Source: Bradyrhizobium sp. URHD0069 (GTDB lineage: Bacteria; Pseudomonadota; Alphaproteobacteria; Rhizobiales; Xanthobacteraceae). Taken from it: a stretch of 64,000 nucleotides of DNA. Within the stretch, counting starts at the first letter, position 1. Every line of letters starts with the position of its first letter. Shown piece by piece: positions 8,341-17,288 of this stretch. The DNA lies in assembly GCF_000701345.1 (NCBI RefSeq), contig NZ_JNIJ01000008.1, positions 182,747-246,746 of the forward strand. Reading direction: 5' to 3'. Position numbers and translations under genes: made by a program. The notes beneath the pieces were generated by a model. The model worked only from the letters and a program-made list of their open reading frames with translations, was not told where the DNA came from and did not search any database.

Positions 8341-9486
8341 CTAGCCTTGAGCGACAGCACCCGCCAGAGGCTCATCTGACATGAAAGCCGCGGCGGCCAA
8401 CCTGCGCAACCGCCTCGCCTTCTTGCGCTGCAGCCAGGACAGCGTCAGGCGTTCCGTGGTGGCTTTGATCGACGACAAAAAGCCAAAAAGCGCCAGCAGC
8501 GCGCCGAACACCCACAGCGCAAGATCGAACGCACCGGCCGCCAGCAGCAAGGCACCGCGGCCGAGCACTTTGAGGATTGCGCGGGTCTGGCTGCCCTGCG
8601 ACTCCGCAAGCCGTGCGGCACGTGCCACATCTTTCGGATGTTCGGCGATCCTCAACGTGTCTTGCGCAGCGCGGATGCCCGCCTTCTCACCAACGCGTCC
8701 GACATCCTTGGCAAGCCGGACCAGCGCACCGGCGTTCTCGGCGCGAAACGCAGCCTTGATCGCAGTAATCGTCTGCCCCGGCCGCATCACCGAACCGGAT
8801 GCGACCGCATGTTGCAGCATCGGCGCGTCGACGATCTCACGCGCCGAGCGTCCAGCCCATTGCGTCAGCCCCTCGCCTAGCCGTCCGACCTTGCGGGCAT
8901 CCTTGACCAGGGTGAGACCGGCGCGGACCGGCGCCACGCCGCCGACGGAGATATAGGTCGCCGCGGTCACCACGAGGCCGACAGTGGCGAGGCCCAGCAC
9001 CAGCCGATCGGTATCCTCGCCCATCGCAAGGTGCTTGCCTTCGCGCACCACGTCCCGGATATCGCCGAACACGAACAGGTCGCCGGCGAACGTGCCCGAC
9101 AGGCTTGCGACGTCGTCGGCATTTCCGGTCACGAGGCCGGTGACGAACCGCCTTGCAAAATGCGACGTGGAATTTTCTTCGGCAACGGCATCGCGAACGC
9201 GCTGCGACAGCTCTTCGCTAAGGGGAATGTCCTTCTCCCTGGCGAGATCGACAAAGCTGTTGGCAAGGTCGGCGTCATTGGCCGCTAGTGCCGCCTCGAC
9301 ATTCTCCGCGATCACCGCCTGGCTATTCCGCAGAGCAGAATTGAGCTGGACCTCGGCGAGTTCCGCCGGATCGTCCTGCGCCGCCAGAATTCCGCCGGCC
9401 TCGCGCGCATGCGGCCACATCAGCGCACACGCTGTCGCGCACACTGCCATACCACCCAATGCCGAACCGATCCGCAATCGCTTCAT
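8341..9486 (-). CDS. Large membrane protein, function unknown
   Basis: 381 residues. An N-terminal hydrophobic segment (about 8-25, possible signal anchor) is followed by an Ala/Glu-rich helical region (40-115) and an amphipathic stretch. A hydrophobic segment lies near 165-185 (LVLGLATVGLVVTAATYIS) and a long pair of helices near 315-345 (LLLAAGAFDLALWVFGALLA). The C terminus is basic (RKKARRLRRL). No known domain is recognised. It is transcribed in the same direction as the hydrolase downstream, with only about 40 bases between them, so they may share a transcript. Confidence 0.65.
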   Translation of the reverse strand: MKRLRIGSALGGMAVCATACALMWPHAREAGGILAAQDDPAELAEVQLNSALRNSQAVIAENVEAALAANDADLANSFVDLAREKDIPLSEELSQRVRDAVAEENSTSHFARRFVTGLVTGNADDVASLSGTFAGDLFVFGDIRDVVREGKHLAMGEDTDRLVLGLATVGLVVTAATYISVGGVAPVRAGLTLVKDARKVGRLGEGLTQWAGRSAREIVDAPMLQHAVASGSVMRPGQTITAIKAAFRAENAGALVRLAKDVGRVGEKAGIRAAQDTLRIAEHPKDVARAARLAESQGSQTRAILKVLGRGALLLAAGAFDLALWVFGALLALFGFLSSIKATTERLTLSWLQRKKARRLRRLAAAAFMSDEPLAGAVAQG

Positions 9487-9716
9487 GCCGAAAACCCAAT
9501 GTTTTGGCTGTCTTCAAAATGGTGTGCCGTTTTTAAGGCACAATTGCCCCGACGAAAGAAGGGCTTCTCTGGACGACAAGATTGTGTCGAATTTGCATGA
9601 GCAAATGAGCGGTCGGGGCTCTGGGAATCACCAATACCCGCCAGTATGGTCCGCAGCATTCAGCCTGCTGCGGTTTGTCGATTGCGCCCGCTTCCATTGC
9701 TGTCAAGGTGGATATT

Positions 9717-9962
9717 ATGTCCGATCACGTCGTTCCGCACTTTCACAACGATGCCGGCGTGTCCGTCATCGAGATCGGCTCGCAGGAGTTCATGTGTGTG
9801 GGCGCCAATCCGCCCTTCGATCACCCGCATGTTTTCCTCGATCTGGGCAACGACAACGAGATCATCTGCCCCTATTGCTCGACGCTCTATCGGTACGCAC
9901 CCGACCTTGGCGCCGGCGAGGCCCGGCCACCCGAATGCGTGGTGAAAGACAAGGTCGCCTGA
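9717..9962 (+). CDS. CHCC zinc-finger domain protein
   Basis: 81 residues from the ATG at 9717, with AAGGTGG five bases upstream. It has the CHCC zinc-finger arrangement: Cys in QEFMCVG, His in HPHVFLD, and the pair CPYC. The same small domain occurs in the mitochondrial complex I subunit NDUFS6 and in free-standing alphaproteobacterial proteins. A role as an accessory subunit is inference. The next gene begins eight bases downstream. Confidence 0.85.
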   Translation: MSDHVVPHFHNDAGVSVIEIGSQEFMCVGANPPFDHPHVFLDLGNDNEIICPYCSTLYRYAPDLGAGEARPPECVVKDKVA

Positions 9963-9969
9963 TCGGGCA

Positions 9970-11169
9970 GTGGCTGCGTCACGCACCATCTTCGTGGCTG
10001 GTGCCGGGATCGGGGGATTGACGGCCTCGCTAGCGCTGGCGCGACAAGGGTTTCGCATCGTCGTTCTTGAGAAAACCGAGCGCCTCGAGGAAGCCGGCGC
10101 CGGCCTGCAGCTGTCACCCAACGCAAGCCGCGTGCTCGTCGGTCTCGGTTTGCAGCCGCGGCTTGCGGCCCGGGCGGTCACCCCCGACGCCATCAGCCTG
10201 ATGAGCGCCCGAAGCGGCGGTGAAATCTCCCGCCTGCCGCTCGGCGAAGCCGCCGCGTTTCGCGCCGGCGCGCCCTATTGGGTGGTGCATCGCGCCGATC
10301 TGCAGGGAGCCCTGCAAGCGCAGGTCAACGACAATCCCGATATCGAGTTGCGGCTCGGCTGCCAGTTCGAGGACGTCGTGCCCCATGCCAAGGGACTGAC
10401 CGTGGTCCAGCGCAGCGGCATGATGCGCCAGCAGGATCTGGCGCTGGCGCTGGTCGGCGCCGACGGAATCTGGTCCGCGGTCCGGCAGAATTTGTTTCCC
10501 GAGGTGCAGCCGCAATTCTCCGGCCTGATCGCCTGGCGCGGGACGCTCGACGCCACGCAATTGCCGCGCGAATATACCTCGCGCCGTGTCCAGCTCTGGA
10601 TGGGACCGAACGCGCATCTTGTCGCCTATCCGATCTCGGGCGCGCGCCAGATCAATGTCGTCGCCGTGGTGCCGGGAACCTGGAATCGGCCGGGCTGGAG
10701 CGCGCCGGGCGAACCGAACGAAATCAAAAGCGTATTCGCTTCATCGCGGTGGCCCGGACCTGCGCGGATGATGATCGGGGCCGTCGATGAGTGGCGGAAA
10801 TGGGCACTGTTCACGGTGCCCGATGGCGAATGGACCGATGGCGCGATCGCCCTGTTGGGGGACGCTGTCCACGCCATGCTGCCGTTCGCCGCGCAAGGCG
10901 CGGGAATGGCGATCGAGGATGCCGCGGTGCTCGCCAAATGCCTCGGTGAAGGCGCTGCGGAAAACGCTGCCGGCATCCCGGCCGCGCTGAAGCGCTATGC
11001 GCGGCTGCGCCGCGCGCGCGTGAGGCGCGTTCAGCGCGCCGCGCGGCGAAACGGCATGATCTATCATTTGAACGGCGCGGCGGCGGTAGCCCGTGACTTG
11101 TTTATCAGGTCGATGGGACCGCAGCGCATGCTTGCGCGACAAGACTGGATCTACGACTGGCAGCCGTAA
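9970..11169 (+). CDS. FAD-dependent aromatic monooxygenase (salicylate hydroxylase/UbiH-like)
   Basis: 399 residues from a GTG. It shows the three signatures of class A flavoprotein monooxygenases: the dinucleotide-binding GAGIGGLTASLALARQG at the N terminus, the DG motif in GADGIWSAVR (about 165), and the GD motif in LLGDAVHAMLPFAAQG (about 295). It would hydroxylate an aromatic or quinone-like substrate with NAD(P)H and O2, in the cytosol. The substrate cannot be told from the sequence. It is closely spaced behind the CHCC zinc-finger gene and probably co-transcribed. Confidence 0.87.
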   Translation: MAASRTIFVAGAGIGGLTASLALARQGFRIVVLEKTERLEEAGAGLQLSPNASRVLVGLGLQPRLAARAVTPDAISLMSARSGGEISRLPLGEAAAFRAGAPYWVVHRADLQGALQAQVNDNPDIELRLGCQFEDVVPHAKGLTVVQRSGMMRQQDLALALVGADGIWSAVRQNLFPEVQPQFSGLIAWRGTLDATQLPREYTSRRVQLWMGPNAHLVAYPISGARQINVVAVVPGTWNRPGWSAPGEPNEIKSVFASSRWPGPARMMIGAVDEWRKWALFTVPDGEWTDGAIALLGDAVHAMLPFAAQGAGMAIEDAAVLAKCLGEGAAENAAGIPAALKRYARLRRARVRRVQRAARRNGMIYHLNGAAAVARDLFIRSMGPQRMLARQDWIYDWQP

Positions 11170-11209
11170 GCCGGCGTCCGGACAACTCGCAACAATTGGC
11201 GGTTTGCGC

Positions 11210-11662
11210 TTAATACACCGCGCCGCCGGAGCGCATCGGTGGGCGCGTACCCCTGGCATTCGCAGGCGGCGCGGGCGCTACAGGCGGCGCGCCGGTGGTT
11301 GCGGCGGTCGGTGCGGTGTCATGGCATTTGTTGCGCTGCCAAGCTTCTTCGGCAAGTTTGGTCTGACCACGGACCGCGACGTAGTCGTTGCGATAGGCGA
11401 GTTCGGCCACTACCGTACCGGCGGCGCCGGTCTCGGCCTTGGCCATCAAGGCCTGCAAATCCTTGGCGCGTGTGGCGAGGCTCTTGCGCTCCGTCTCCAG
11501 TTGCTTGCAGTCGTAAAGATCGTATTTGGCGGGATCGGCGAAGGCCAGGCTCATGCTGTCGCTCATATTGGCACAGCCGTTAAGCGCCATGCCGAGCGCA
11601 AGCAGCGCCATCGCCGAGGCGGCGCGCGGCAGCGGCTGGGAAAAGCAAATGCGAGCGATCAT
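11210..11662 (-). CDS. Small lipoprotein, function unknown
   Basis: 150 residues from the ATG at 11662 (AAGGTCAG just upstream). The signal peptide ends in a lipobox, ALNGC, with the cysteine at about residue 29. The mature protein has a helical region with CKQLETERKSLATRA and QRNKCHD, so two more cysteines could form a disulfide. The tail is Pro/Ala-rich. It resembles uncharacterised lipoproteins of Bradyrhizobium that carry a similar DCKQLE segment. It converges on the monooxygenase gene. Confidence 0.7.
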   Translation of the reverse strand: MIARICFSQPLPRAASAMALLALGMALNGCANMSDSMSLAFADPAKYDLYDCKQLETERKSLATRAKDLQALMAKAETGAAGTVVAELAYRNDYVAVRGQTKLAEEAWQRNKCHDTAPTAATTGAPPVAPAPPANARGTRPPMRSGGAVY

Positions 11663-11833
11663 CTGACCTTGGTAAACCGGCAACCCTTGAGGTTGCGTAA
11701 AGCAGGCCCGGATGTCCGGATTGAGGCTTTGCCTTAAGCGACGCGCTCGCTTAAGGAGGAGCCGCGTTTCTTTGAAGCCAGCCCAATTCCACTGGATAAG
11801 AAAACGCGCTAAGTATCTGATCTGGCGACCAAA
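11663..11833. other. Intergenic region left of the island boundary
   Basis: No gene is apparent. A perfect inverted repeat CTTAAGCG / CGCTTAAG with a 7-base loop lies at 11733-11755. The rest may be the original promoter region of the tRNA-Leu gene whose 5' half follows. Confidence 0.4.
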
Positions 11834-11875
11834 GCGGACGTGGCGGAACTAGTAGACGCAAGGGACTTAAAATCC
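11834..11875 (+). repeat. Truncated 5' half of tRNA-Leu(UAA): putative left attachment site
   Basis: 42 bases match the first 42 bases of the complete tRNA-Leu gene at 20375-20461 with one difference, A instead of G in the D-loop GG pair. Similarity begins exactly at the first tRNA base and ends in the 3' side of the anticodon stem, where the sequence becomes unrelated. It cannot make a tRNA. A direct repeat of part of a tRNA at this distance is the usual footprint of a tRNA-targeting integrative element. Confidence 0.75.
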
Positions 11876-12313
11876 TGCGGCCCCGCTGAAAACGCTCAAC
11901 TTTTCTCAAAACACTGGCCAATCTTCCCATCGAGACCGATGGAAACCCGGCTCGTTTGCAAAACATTTCCGTCGCCGAATCCGAGCGCGTGGAAATCGAT
12001 CGACGGCTGTCCGACGCCCTCTACACCGCCGGCCGCAGCGCGCTCGATCCCCTCCTCCCTCGACACCTTCAAGGCCTTGACCCTCGATATTTTCTGGCAC
12101 GTCGGAAGCGACGCAGCGGCGCACCATGCGGCCTGCCGAACGAACCGCGGCGTGTGCTCGACCAAATTGTGTTCAAGTCATCCGATGAAATGTGCGCGGG
12201 AAAACCGGATCAGAGGCGCTACTCGCGCCCCTCACCACACCAGCCATCAAGAATGACTTGTTGCCCGTAGCAGAAGGTGGCCGGCTCTAAGCCCGGCACT
12301 GAAGACTGAAAAA

Positions 12314-12360
12314 CCCCGATGCGCTCGTCACCTTGGCAGGGACCGGCGAGCACATCGGGG
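12314..12360 (-). terminator. Hairpin with T tract on the minus strand
   Basis: Inverted repeat CCCCGATG-x-GCTCG / CGAGC-x-CATCGGGG with a 19-base loop. On the minus strand it is followed by TTTTTC, giving a Rho-independent terminator. It lies 33 bases after the stop codon of the minus-strand frame ending at 12394. Confidence 0.6.
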
Positions 12361-12393
12361 CTCAGTAGAAAGCTGTTTTTCGAAGTGACAAAA

Positions 12394-12684
12394 CTAGCAA
12401 ACCGCCGCCACGGACTGAACCGCACAAGATCCCCAACCAAGTGCAGACCGGACGGGCGGACGCTCCTTAGTAGTCGCATCCGTCCGTCCGGATGGTCCGT
12501 CTGGATTTTCCGGATTTTCATCCGTTTCGTCCGATCCGTCCGGTCCGGGCGGCGACATCCGGGTATGTTGCGGACGTCGGTCGGCCTTGGCGATCTTAAT
12601 GTCCACGACGGCTGTGCGCCCGATCAACGCTGGCTGGATCTGGCTGGCCGGCCGGCCAATGTCTCGTGTCCGTCGACAGAACAC
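12394..12684 (-). CDS. Possible gene remnant with acidic low-complexity segment
   Basis: 96 codons, unrecognised. The middle is an acidic Pro/Asp/Gly-rich stretch (DGSDETDENPENPDGPSG) resembling a linker. Upstream, the frame stays open past 12684 without a good start, so this may be the 3' part of a longer lost gene. The only extra support is the terminator-like hairpin just downstream on the same strand. Confidence 0.25.
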   Translation of the reverse strand: MFCRRTRDIGRPASQIQPALIGRTAVVDIKIAKADRRPQHTRMSPPGPDGSDETDENPENPDGPSGRTDATTKERPPVRSALGWGSCAVQSVAAVC

Positions 12685-13022
12685 GACGTGCGCGGATCGG
12701 GGCCAAAGGGCCGCCGTCGATGGGCGCCTAATGGTAATCAGTGACCAAAGGCGGCGCGAATGTTCGCGCGCTTAAGTTGTTGGGGAGCGGTGAGGCCGAG
12801 CCGATAGGCCTTCAGCAAGTTCGGCCTGCGTTGCCGTTGATGGAACAATCAGGATCAGTCGCCACGCCGTTTCTGTCACGGAATATTTCAGCCATGGTCC
12901 AGTTAAGAAGAATACAATAAACGAGTGAGAGCGGGTCGTTCATGGTGTCGCGTTTCAAGCGACGTTCAGCTGTCAAAGCAGACCATCCGCCTATCGAGTA
13001 TGGCTTTGTTCGGCAACTATAC

Positions 13023-13979
13023 TCAATTCCTGCGACCATTCTTTTGCAAACCAGCGCGCTGTTTTGCCTGGCTGACGGCCGCGTCGGCAAAATATTTGCG
13101 CGTGTACTCAATGAATGCCTTGGCGACCCGCCGCTGCGCTACTCTGCCCACGCTAAGACATCCGACCTCAAGAGGGCGCAGGTTTTCAATGATTGGCACG
13201 TAGCGAACGCGGGTGCCGTCATAAGTCGACGGAGAATGCGGGACCAAGTTCAAGATTGAATATCCCAATCCATTGCCGACTAACGTCCTTACCATTTCAA
13301 AGTTGGTCGAACTAAATCTCAGATTGGGTGAAATATGTAACCCGTGGAAGAGCGACATGAAGTAGTCGCGGGTGTGTGGCAGGTCCATCAGGATCAGAGG
13401 TTCTGATGCTAATCGCTCGAGCGAGACCCGGCGCGCATTTGCGAGCTTGTGCTTGGCTGGCAGAACCACCTGCGGTGGAATAACCGCTAATGTTAGCCAT
13501 TCGAAATGTTTTGGAATATCGAGATCGAACGTGACGGCCAATTCGTACTGTCCGCCGACCAGGCCGGATAAAATCTCCTGCTGATCGCAGACGTAAATCT
13601 TGACTGAAACGCTGGGATGGATCCGACAAAACTGAGCCAGCAGGTTCGAAAAATAGACCGGTCCCAGATTTGTAAAGCAGGCAACGCTCAACTCTCCTTC
13701 CAAGGAATGACCAAGCGCGCCGGCGCGTAGCTGAAATTCATCCGCGTGTGCGAGCAGGGATCGCGCCTCCGCGACGATGACCTCGCCCGCAGGTGTCAAT
13801 TTCATTCCGCGTGCGGGCTGGCGAACGAATAACTGAATATCGAGTTCAGCTTCAAGGTCTGAGATAGCGACAGAAACAGAGGCTGGCGAGATATGAAGCT
13901 GTCGCGCAGCCGCGGTCACACTCTTGTTTCGGGCCGCCTCCAAAAAATATTGCAGTGCGCGCAACGACAGCCGATTCAT
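13023..13979 (-). CDS. LysR-family transcriptional regulator
   Basis: 318 residues. The N-terminal winged helix-turn-helix is typical (LRALQYFLEAARNKSVTAAA, then SPASVSVAISDLEAELDIQL, residues 5-55), followed by a linker helix and a two-lobed effector domain (about 90-300). It is transcribed away from the nitrilase gene across a 146-base intergenic region, the classic layout in which a LysR protein controls its divergent neighbour. It therefore probably controls the nitrilase and ABC transporter genes in response to a nitrile or related compound (inference). Confidence 0.9.
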   Translation of the reverse strand: MNRLSLRALQYFLEAARNKSVTAAARQLHISPASVSVAISDLEAELDIQLFVRQPARGMKLTPAGEVIVAEARSLLAHADEFQLRAGALGHSLEGELSVACFTNLGPVYFSNLLAQFCRIHPSVSVKIYVCDQQEILSGLVGGQYELAVTFDLDIPKHFEWLTLAVIPPQVVLPAKHKLANARRVSLERLASEPLILMDLPHTRDYFMSLFHGLHISPNLRFSSTNFEMVRTLVGNGLGYSILNLVPHSPSTYDGTRVRYVPIIENLRPLEVGCLSVGRVAQRRVAKAFIEYTRKYFADAAVSQAKQRAGLQKNGRRN

Positions 13980-13997
13980 GTTTGCCTAACGTGACCA

Positions 13998-14018
13998 TAG
14001 GAAAATTGTGCTTTTCTA
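13998..14018. promoter_or_regulatory. Inverted repeat in the LysR-nitrilase divergent promoter
   Basis: The core is GAAAA-N6-TTTTC, flanked by TAG and TA, lying 19 bases upstream of the LysR start codon. Its size and dyad symmetry fit a LysR recognition site, although the exact T-N11-A spacing is not met by the symmetric arms. Assignment rests on location and symmetry only. Confidence 0.4.
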
Positions 14019-14125
14019 AACGTCCCAGATACGGAAGGATTTCGCAAGGCTTGTATTTCCACCCTGCTTTAAAAGCCGATTGAAGGACGGAACGATGTTT
14101 CTCCGCGCGGTAAATTGGGGGTACC

Positions 14126-15196
14126 TTGAGTAGTATGTTTCCAGAGCGCAGACCGGAGAAATCGATCGTCACCGCAGTTCACGCGGCGTCCGTTATGCTC
14201 AACAAGGCCGCCTCCACTGCCAAAGCATGCGGGTTGATTGCAAAAGCGGCCGCGGACGGATCCCGGCTGGCGGTTTTCCCCGAGGCATTCTTGCCAGGCT
14301 TTCCCTTGTGGAATGGGCTCATTCGCCCGATTGACGGCCATGCCATGTTTCGCCGGTTCGCGGAAAATTCCCTCCGTGTTGATGGCCCGGAGATGGCTGC
14401 GATAGCGGAAGCCGCGGCCAAACATCGCATATTCGTGAGCATGGGGCTGTCCGAAGTTTCGCCTCACAGCGATGGATGTTTGTGGAACAGCAACGTCCTG
14501 ATCTCAGATCGCGGCGAGTTGCTCAATCACCATCGCAAACTCGTGCCGACATTTTACGAAAAATTGAGCTGGACCGGCGGAGATGGGGCTGGATTGAAAG
14601 TCGTGCCGACGAGTTTAGGCCGTATTGGTTCGCTGATCTGCGGTGAAAACAACAATCCGCTCTCTCGTTACACGTTGATGGCGCAAGGCGAGCAGATTCA
14701 CACCGCAAGTTATCCGCCGGTCTGGCCATTTCGAAACCCGCTGGGAGCAAAGCCTTACGATCTCAGTGATGCTATCCGCGTCCGCGCAGCTGCCCACTCG
14801 TTTGAAGCCAAGGCCTTCACCATTGTGAGTGCCGGGTTTCTCGACGAGGAATCGCTTACGGTGATTGCGGACGGCAATGCCGAGTCCGAGGCTATACTTC
14901 GGGCTTGCCCCCGTTCCTGCTCGATGATCGTTGGGCCAGATGGAACGTTGCGCTCGGATATTCGTGGCGACGCGGAGGGAATGGTTCACACGGAAATCGA
15001 TGTCGCTGAAATTGTTGAGCACAAACAACACCACGATATGGCGGGCTACTACAACCGCATGGATATTTATTCGCTTCATGTTCAGCGTGCGCGGCCACAG
15101 CCGGCTTATTTTCGAGGAGATATTCTCCAGTGTGAGGATGTGGCCTTCGAAGACGACGGGAAGGACTTAGCGCAAGGCAACGGAAGATTCGCATAG
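14126..15196 (+). CDS. Nitrilase
   Basis: 356 residues if translation begins at the TTG at 14126, which has GGGGG five bases upstream; the ATG at 14135 is three codons later but too far from that signal. The Glu-Lys-Cys triad of the nitrilase superfamily is complete: E53 in FPEAFLPGFP, K138 in HHRKLVPTF, C172 in ICGENNNPL. The CGENNNPL form and the length match true nitrilases (branch 1: aryl/aliphatic nitrilases, cyanide hydratases) rather than amidases. It would convert a nitrile to acid and ammonia in the cytosol. It is the first gene of a six-gene set with an ABC importer. Confidence 0.9.
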   Translation: MSSMFPERRPEKSIVTAVHAASVMLNKAASTAKACGLIAKAAADGSRLAVFPEAFLPGFPLWNGLIRPIDGHAMFRRFAENSLRVDGPEMAAIAEAAAKHRIFVSMGLSEVSPHSDGCLWNSNVLISDRGELLNHHRKLVPTFYEKLSWTGGDGAGLKVVPTSLGRIGSLICGENNNPLSRYTLMAQGEQIHTASYPPVWPFRNPLGAKPYDLSDAIRVRAAAHSFEAKAFTIVSAGFLDEESLTVIADGNAESEAILRACPRSCSMIVGPDGTLRSDIRGDAEGMVHTEIDVAEIVEHKQHHDMAGYYNRMDIYSLHVQRARPQPAYFRGDILQCEDVAFEDDGKDLAQGNGRFA

Positions 15197-15241
15197 GAAC
15201 GTCGTAAATCAACAGGCAGTGCGAGCCAGAGGGGGACTCCG

Positions 15242-16366
15242 ATGAGGACGTGCAAGGGGCAAAGCGTTTACGGTTTGTTGGCTGCTGTGTCTATGGTCTT
15301 AAGTCCCGTCGCAGCCAAATCGGCGGATTTTGGGAAGCCTGGAGAGCCAGTTCATTTAGTCGTTGGACATCCTTGCTGCTACACCGAAGTCTGGTCGGTC
15401 ATGGTGCTGCATGGGAAGGAGCTTTGGAGAAAGTACCTCCCGCAAGGCTCAACTGTGACATACGATGTGGGCCTACAAGGCTCGACGATCGTAAACTCGA
15501 TGTTGGCGAAGAAGCAGCATATCGGTTACATCGGCGATCTTCCCGCGATAATCGCGACTACCAAAGACAGCGTCGCGGATGTCCGGATCGTGGGAGTTTC
15601 CGGCGTTGCTTACGATCAGTGCAACATTCTTCTCGCGCGCAAGGATGCTCCGGAGTTCAAGTCCGCCGATGAGGCCGCAGAATGGTTAAGCGGCAAACAG
15701 ATGGCGGTCCCCAAGGGGACATGTTCGGATATTTTCGCGCGCACGGTGTTCGAACGAGCGAATGTCAAGCCGGCCGCTTATCTCAATCAGAACGTCGAGG
15801 TCATAACCAGCGGATTCCGAGCCGGTAAACTTGACGGTGCCGCGATCTGGGAACCGGTAGCCGCAAGGCTTGTAGAGGAGGGCTTGGCGCGCCGAATCTC
15901 ATCAGGTGTCGACTACGGCTTGAAAGACTCGTCCTATATCGTGATGAGTGCTGAATTGATCAATCAGCGCCCCGATGTTGTTAAGGGGTGGTTGAACGCC
16001 GAACTCGACGCGCAGCAATTTTTGGCTGAGCCGGCAAACGCTGCGGAAGTCATCAAGCTCGTTATGACGCAGACGACGGGGTTTCCTGAAAAATCCCTAT
16101 GGTCGGCGCTTTATGCAACTTATCCGAAGGAGCAAGGCGGCACCAATCCCAGGATGGAGTTGCCATTTGCATTTACTCCCGAGGTCATGAGCTTGATAAA
16201 GAAGGGAACCGATTTTCTCTACTCGATAAAGGGAATCGGCACTCCCGAACTGCGATCCGAAGCGGTCATGCCGCAGTTCGCCGAAGCGGTTTTAAAAGAC
16301 AGGAAGTTGAACTCTCCGGTCGGAGCTGTGCCCGCGCTTCCAGGTTCAGCCTATCATGGCAAGTGA
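15242..16366 (+). CDS. NitT/TauT-family ABC transporter substrate-binding protein
   Basis: 374 residues with a signal peptide (1-28, cleavage near AAKSAD). The body has the bilobed SsuA/NrtA-like fold pattern: a ligand-contact motif after the first strand (VVGHPCCYTEVW), YIGDLPAI, GTCSDIFAR and DGAAIWEPVAA. The CC pair in the first motif replaces residues that contact ligand in relatives, so the substrate may be unusual. It lies 45 bases after the nitrilase and overlaps the following permease gene. The substrate is probably a nitrile or a related nitrogen compound, by association. Confidence 0.85.
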   Translation: MRTCKGQSVYGLLAAVSMVLSPVAAKSADFGKPGEPVHLVVGHPCCYTEVWSVMVLHGKELWRKYLPQGSTVTYDVGLQGSTIVNSMLAKKQHIGYIGDLPAIIATTKDSVADVRIVGVSGVAYDQCNILLARKDAPEFKSADEAAEWLSGKQMAVPKGTCSDIFARTVFERANVKPAAYLNQNVEVITSGFRAGKLDGAAIWEPVAARLVEEGLARRISSGVDYGLKDSSYIVMSAELINQRPDVVKGWLNAELDAQQFLAEPANAAEVIKLVMTQTTGFPEKSLWSALYATYPKEQGGTNPRMELPFAFTPEVMSLIKKGTDFLYSIKGIGTPELRSEAVMPQFAEAVLKDRKLNSPVGAVPALPGSAYHGK

Positions 16367-17288
16367 TGCAGAAATGGGTGCGATGGATCGCCATCGCGCC
16401 CAAGGTCCCTCGGCAGCGCCGGACGCGTCAACCTCGTTCGGTGGGTACCGCATGCAGATCGAAACGGCACTCTATCACTTCAAGAACTGGCTAAGAAGTC
16501 CGCGCCCCTATTTGATGGTTCTCGGCTTTATACTGCTGATCGGGTTCTGGTGGCTTAGCGTCGAGGTTTGGAAGCTTCCTCGCTTTGCCGGCATGCCTGG
16601 TCCAACGGCTGTCGTTCGCGAATGGCTTAGCCGCGAGCCGATGTTCGGTCTTTCGTTTTACACACCGGACTATTACGTGCACATCCTCACGAGTCTGCAG
16701 CGTGTTTTCATTGCGTTTGTTCTCTCGACCGTCATCGGGATCCCGCTAGGGCTTGTCATTGGCTGGTCCCGCACCGCGCGCGAGTATATTTTTCCTGTTT
16801 TGGAAATGTTGCGTCCGATTCCGGCTCTCGCGTGGGTGCCCCTTGCGATCTTGATGTTCAAAAGCAGCGAAGGGCCGGTTATATTTTTGACATTCCTGCC
16901 GGCTTTTTTCGCGACCACCCTCAATTCGATGTTGGGCGTCCATTCCATCGATGAGAGCTATTTCCGCGCAGCCGATTGTCTCGGCGCTTCGCGATGGCAG
17001 GTCTTTCGGCACATCGTCGTGCCCGGAGCACTTCCTTTCGTCTTTACGGGGCTGGAAATATCGATCGGGCTTGCCTGGTTTTCGCTAGTCGCGGGCGAGA
17101 TGATCGCCGGCGAATACGGCCTCGGCTACGTTATCTATACATCCTACACGATGGTGAGTTATCCGACGATCGTCATTGGAATGATTACACTTGGCGTCGT
17201 TGGTTACGTCTCCAGCTCCATCATTCGCTCGGTCGGCGTGTTCCTCATGGGCTGGCGCACGCGCGAACTCGGGCTTGGGGGACAATGA
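16356..17288 (+). CDS. NitT/TauT-family ABC transporter permease 1
   Basis: 310 residues from the ATG at 16356, overlapping the end of the binding-protein gene; an ATG at 16452 (MQIETALYHF, 278 residues) is a reasonable alternative because the extra N terminus is not hydrophobic. Six membrane helices can be drawn. The EAA-like coupling loop contains CLGASRWQVFRHIVVPGALP (about 210-230), where the permease contacts the ATPase. It pairs with the second permease of the cluster (18148-18990), so the channel is probably a heterodimer. Confidence 0.87.
   Translation: MASDAEMGAMDRHRAQGPSAAPDASTSFGGYRMQIETALYHFKNWLRSPRPYLMVLGFILLIGFWWLSVEVWKLPRFAGMPGPTAVVREWLSREPMFGLSFYTPDYYVHILTSLQRVFIAFVLSTVIGIPLGLVIGWSRTAREYIFPVLEMLRPIPALAWVPLAILMFKSSEGPVIFLTFLPAFFATTLNSMLGVHSIDESYFRAADCLGASRWQVFRHIVVPGALPFVFTGLEISIGLAWFSLVAGEMIAGEYGLGYVIYTSYTMVSYPTIVIGMITLGVVGYVSSSIIRSVGVFLMGWRTRELGLGGQ

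Larger units (their letters stand above)
11876..13022. other. Poorly coding DNA inside the putative island
   Basis: No recognisable intact gene. Several open frames of up to about 140 codons exist on both strands but overlap each other and show no family resemblance. The best candidate is on the minus strand at 12394-12684, because a terminator-like hairpin follows it. Bases 12430-12560 are rich in CCGTCCGGA-like words. The region looks like eroded mobile-element DNA. Confidence 0.5.

Noticed and set aside
12430..12560. Cluster of CCGTCCGGA-like words that could be iterons of a replication origin
   Set aside because: The units are irregular in spacing and sequence and overlap a frame encoding an Asp/Pro/Gly/Glu-rich stretch, which explains the words. 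No replication gene is near.
12812..13111. A 99-codon minus-strand frame overlapping the end of the LysR gene
   Set aside because: It overlaps a strongly supported gene in another frame and has no recognisable features or start signal.
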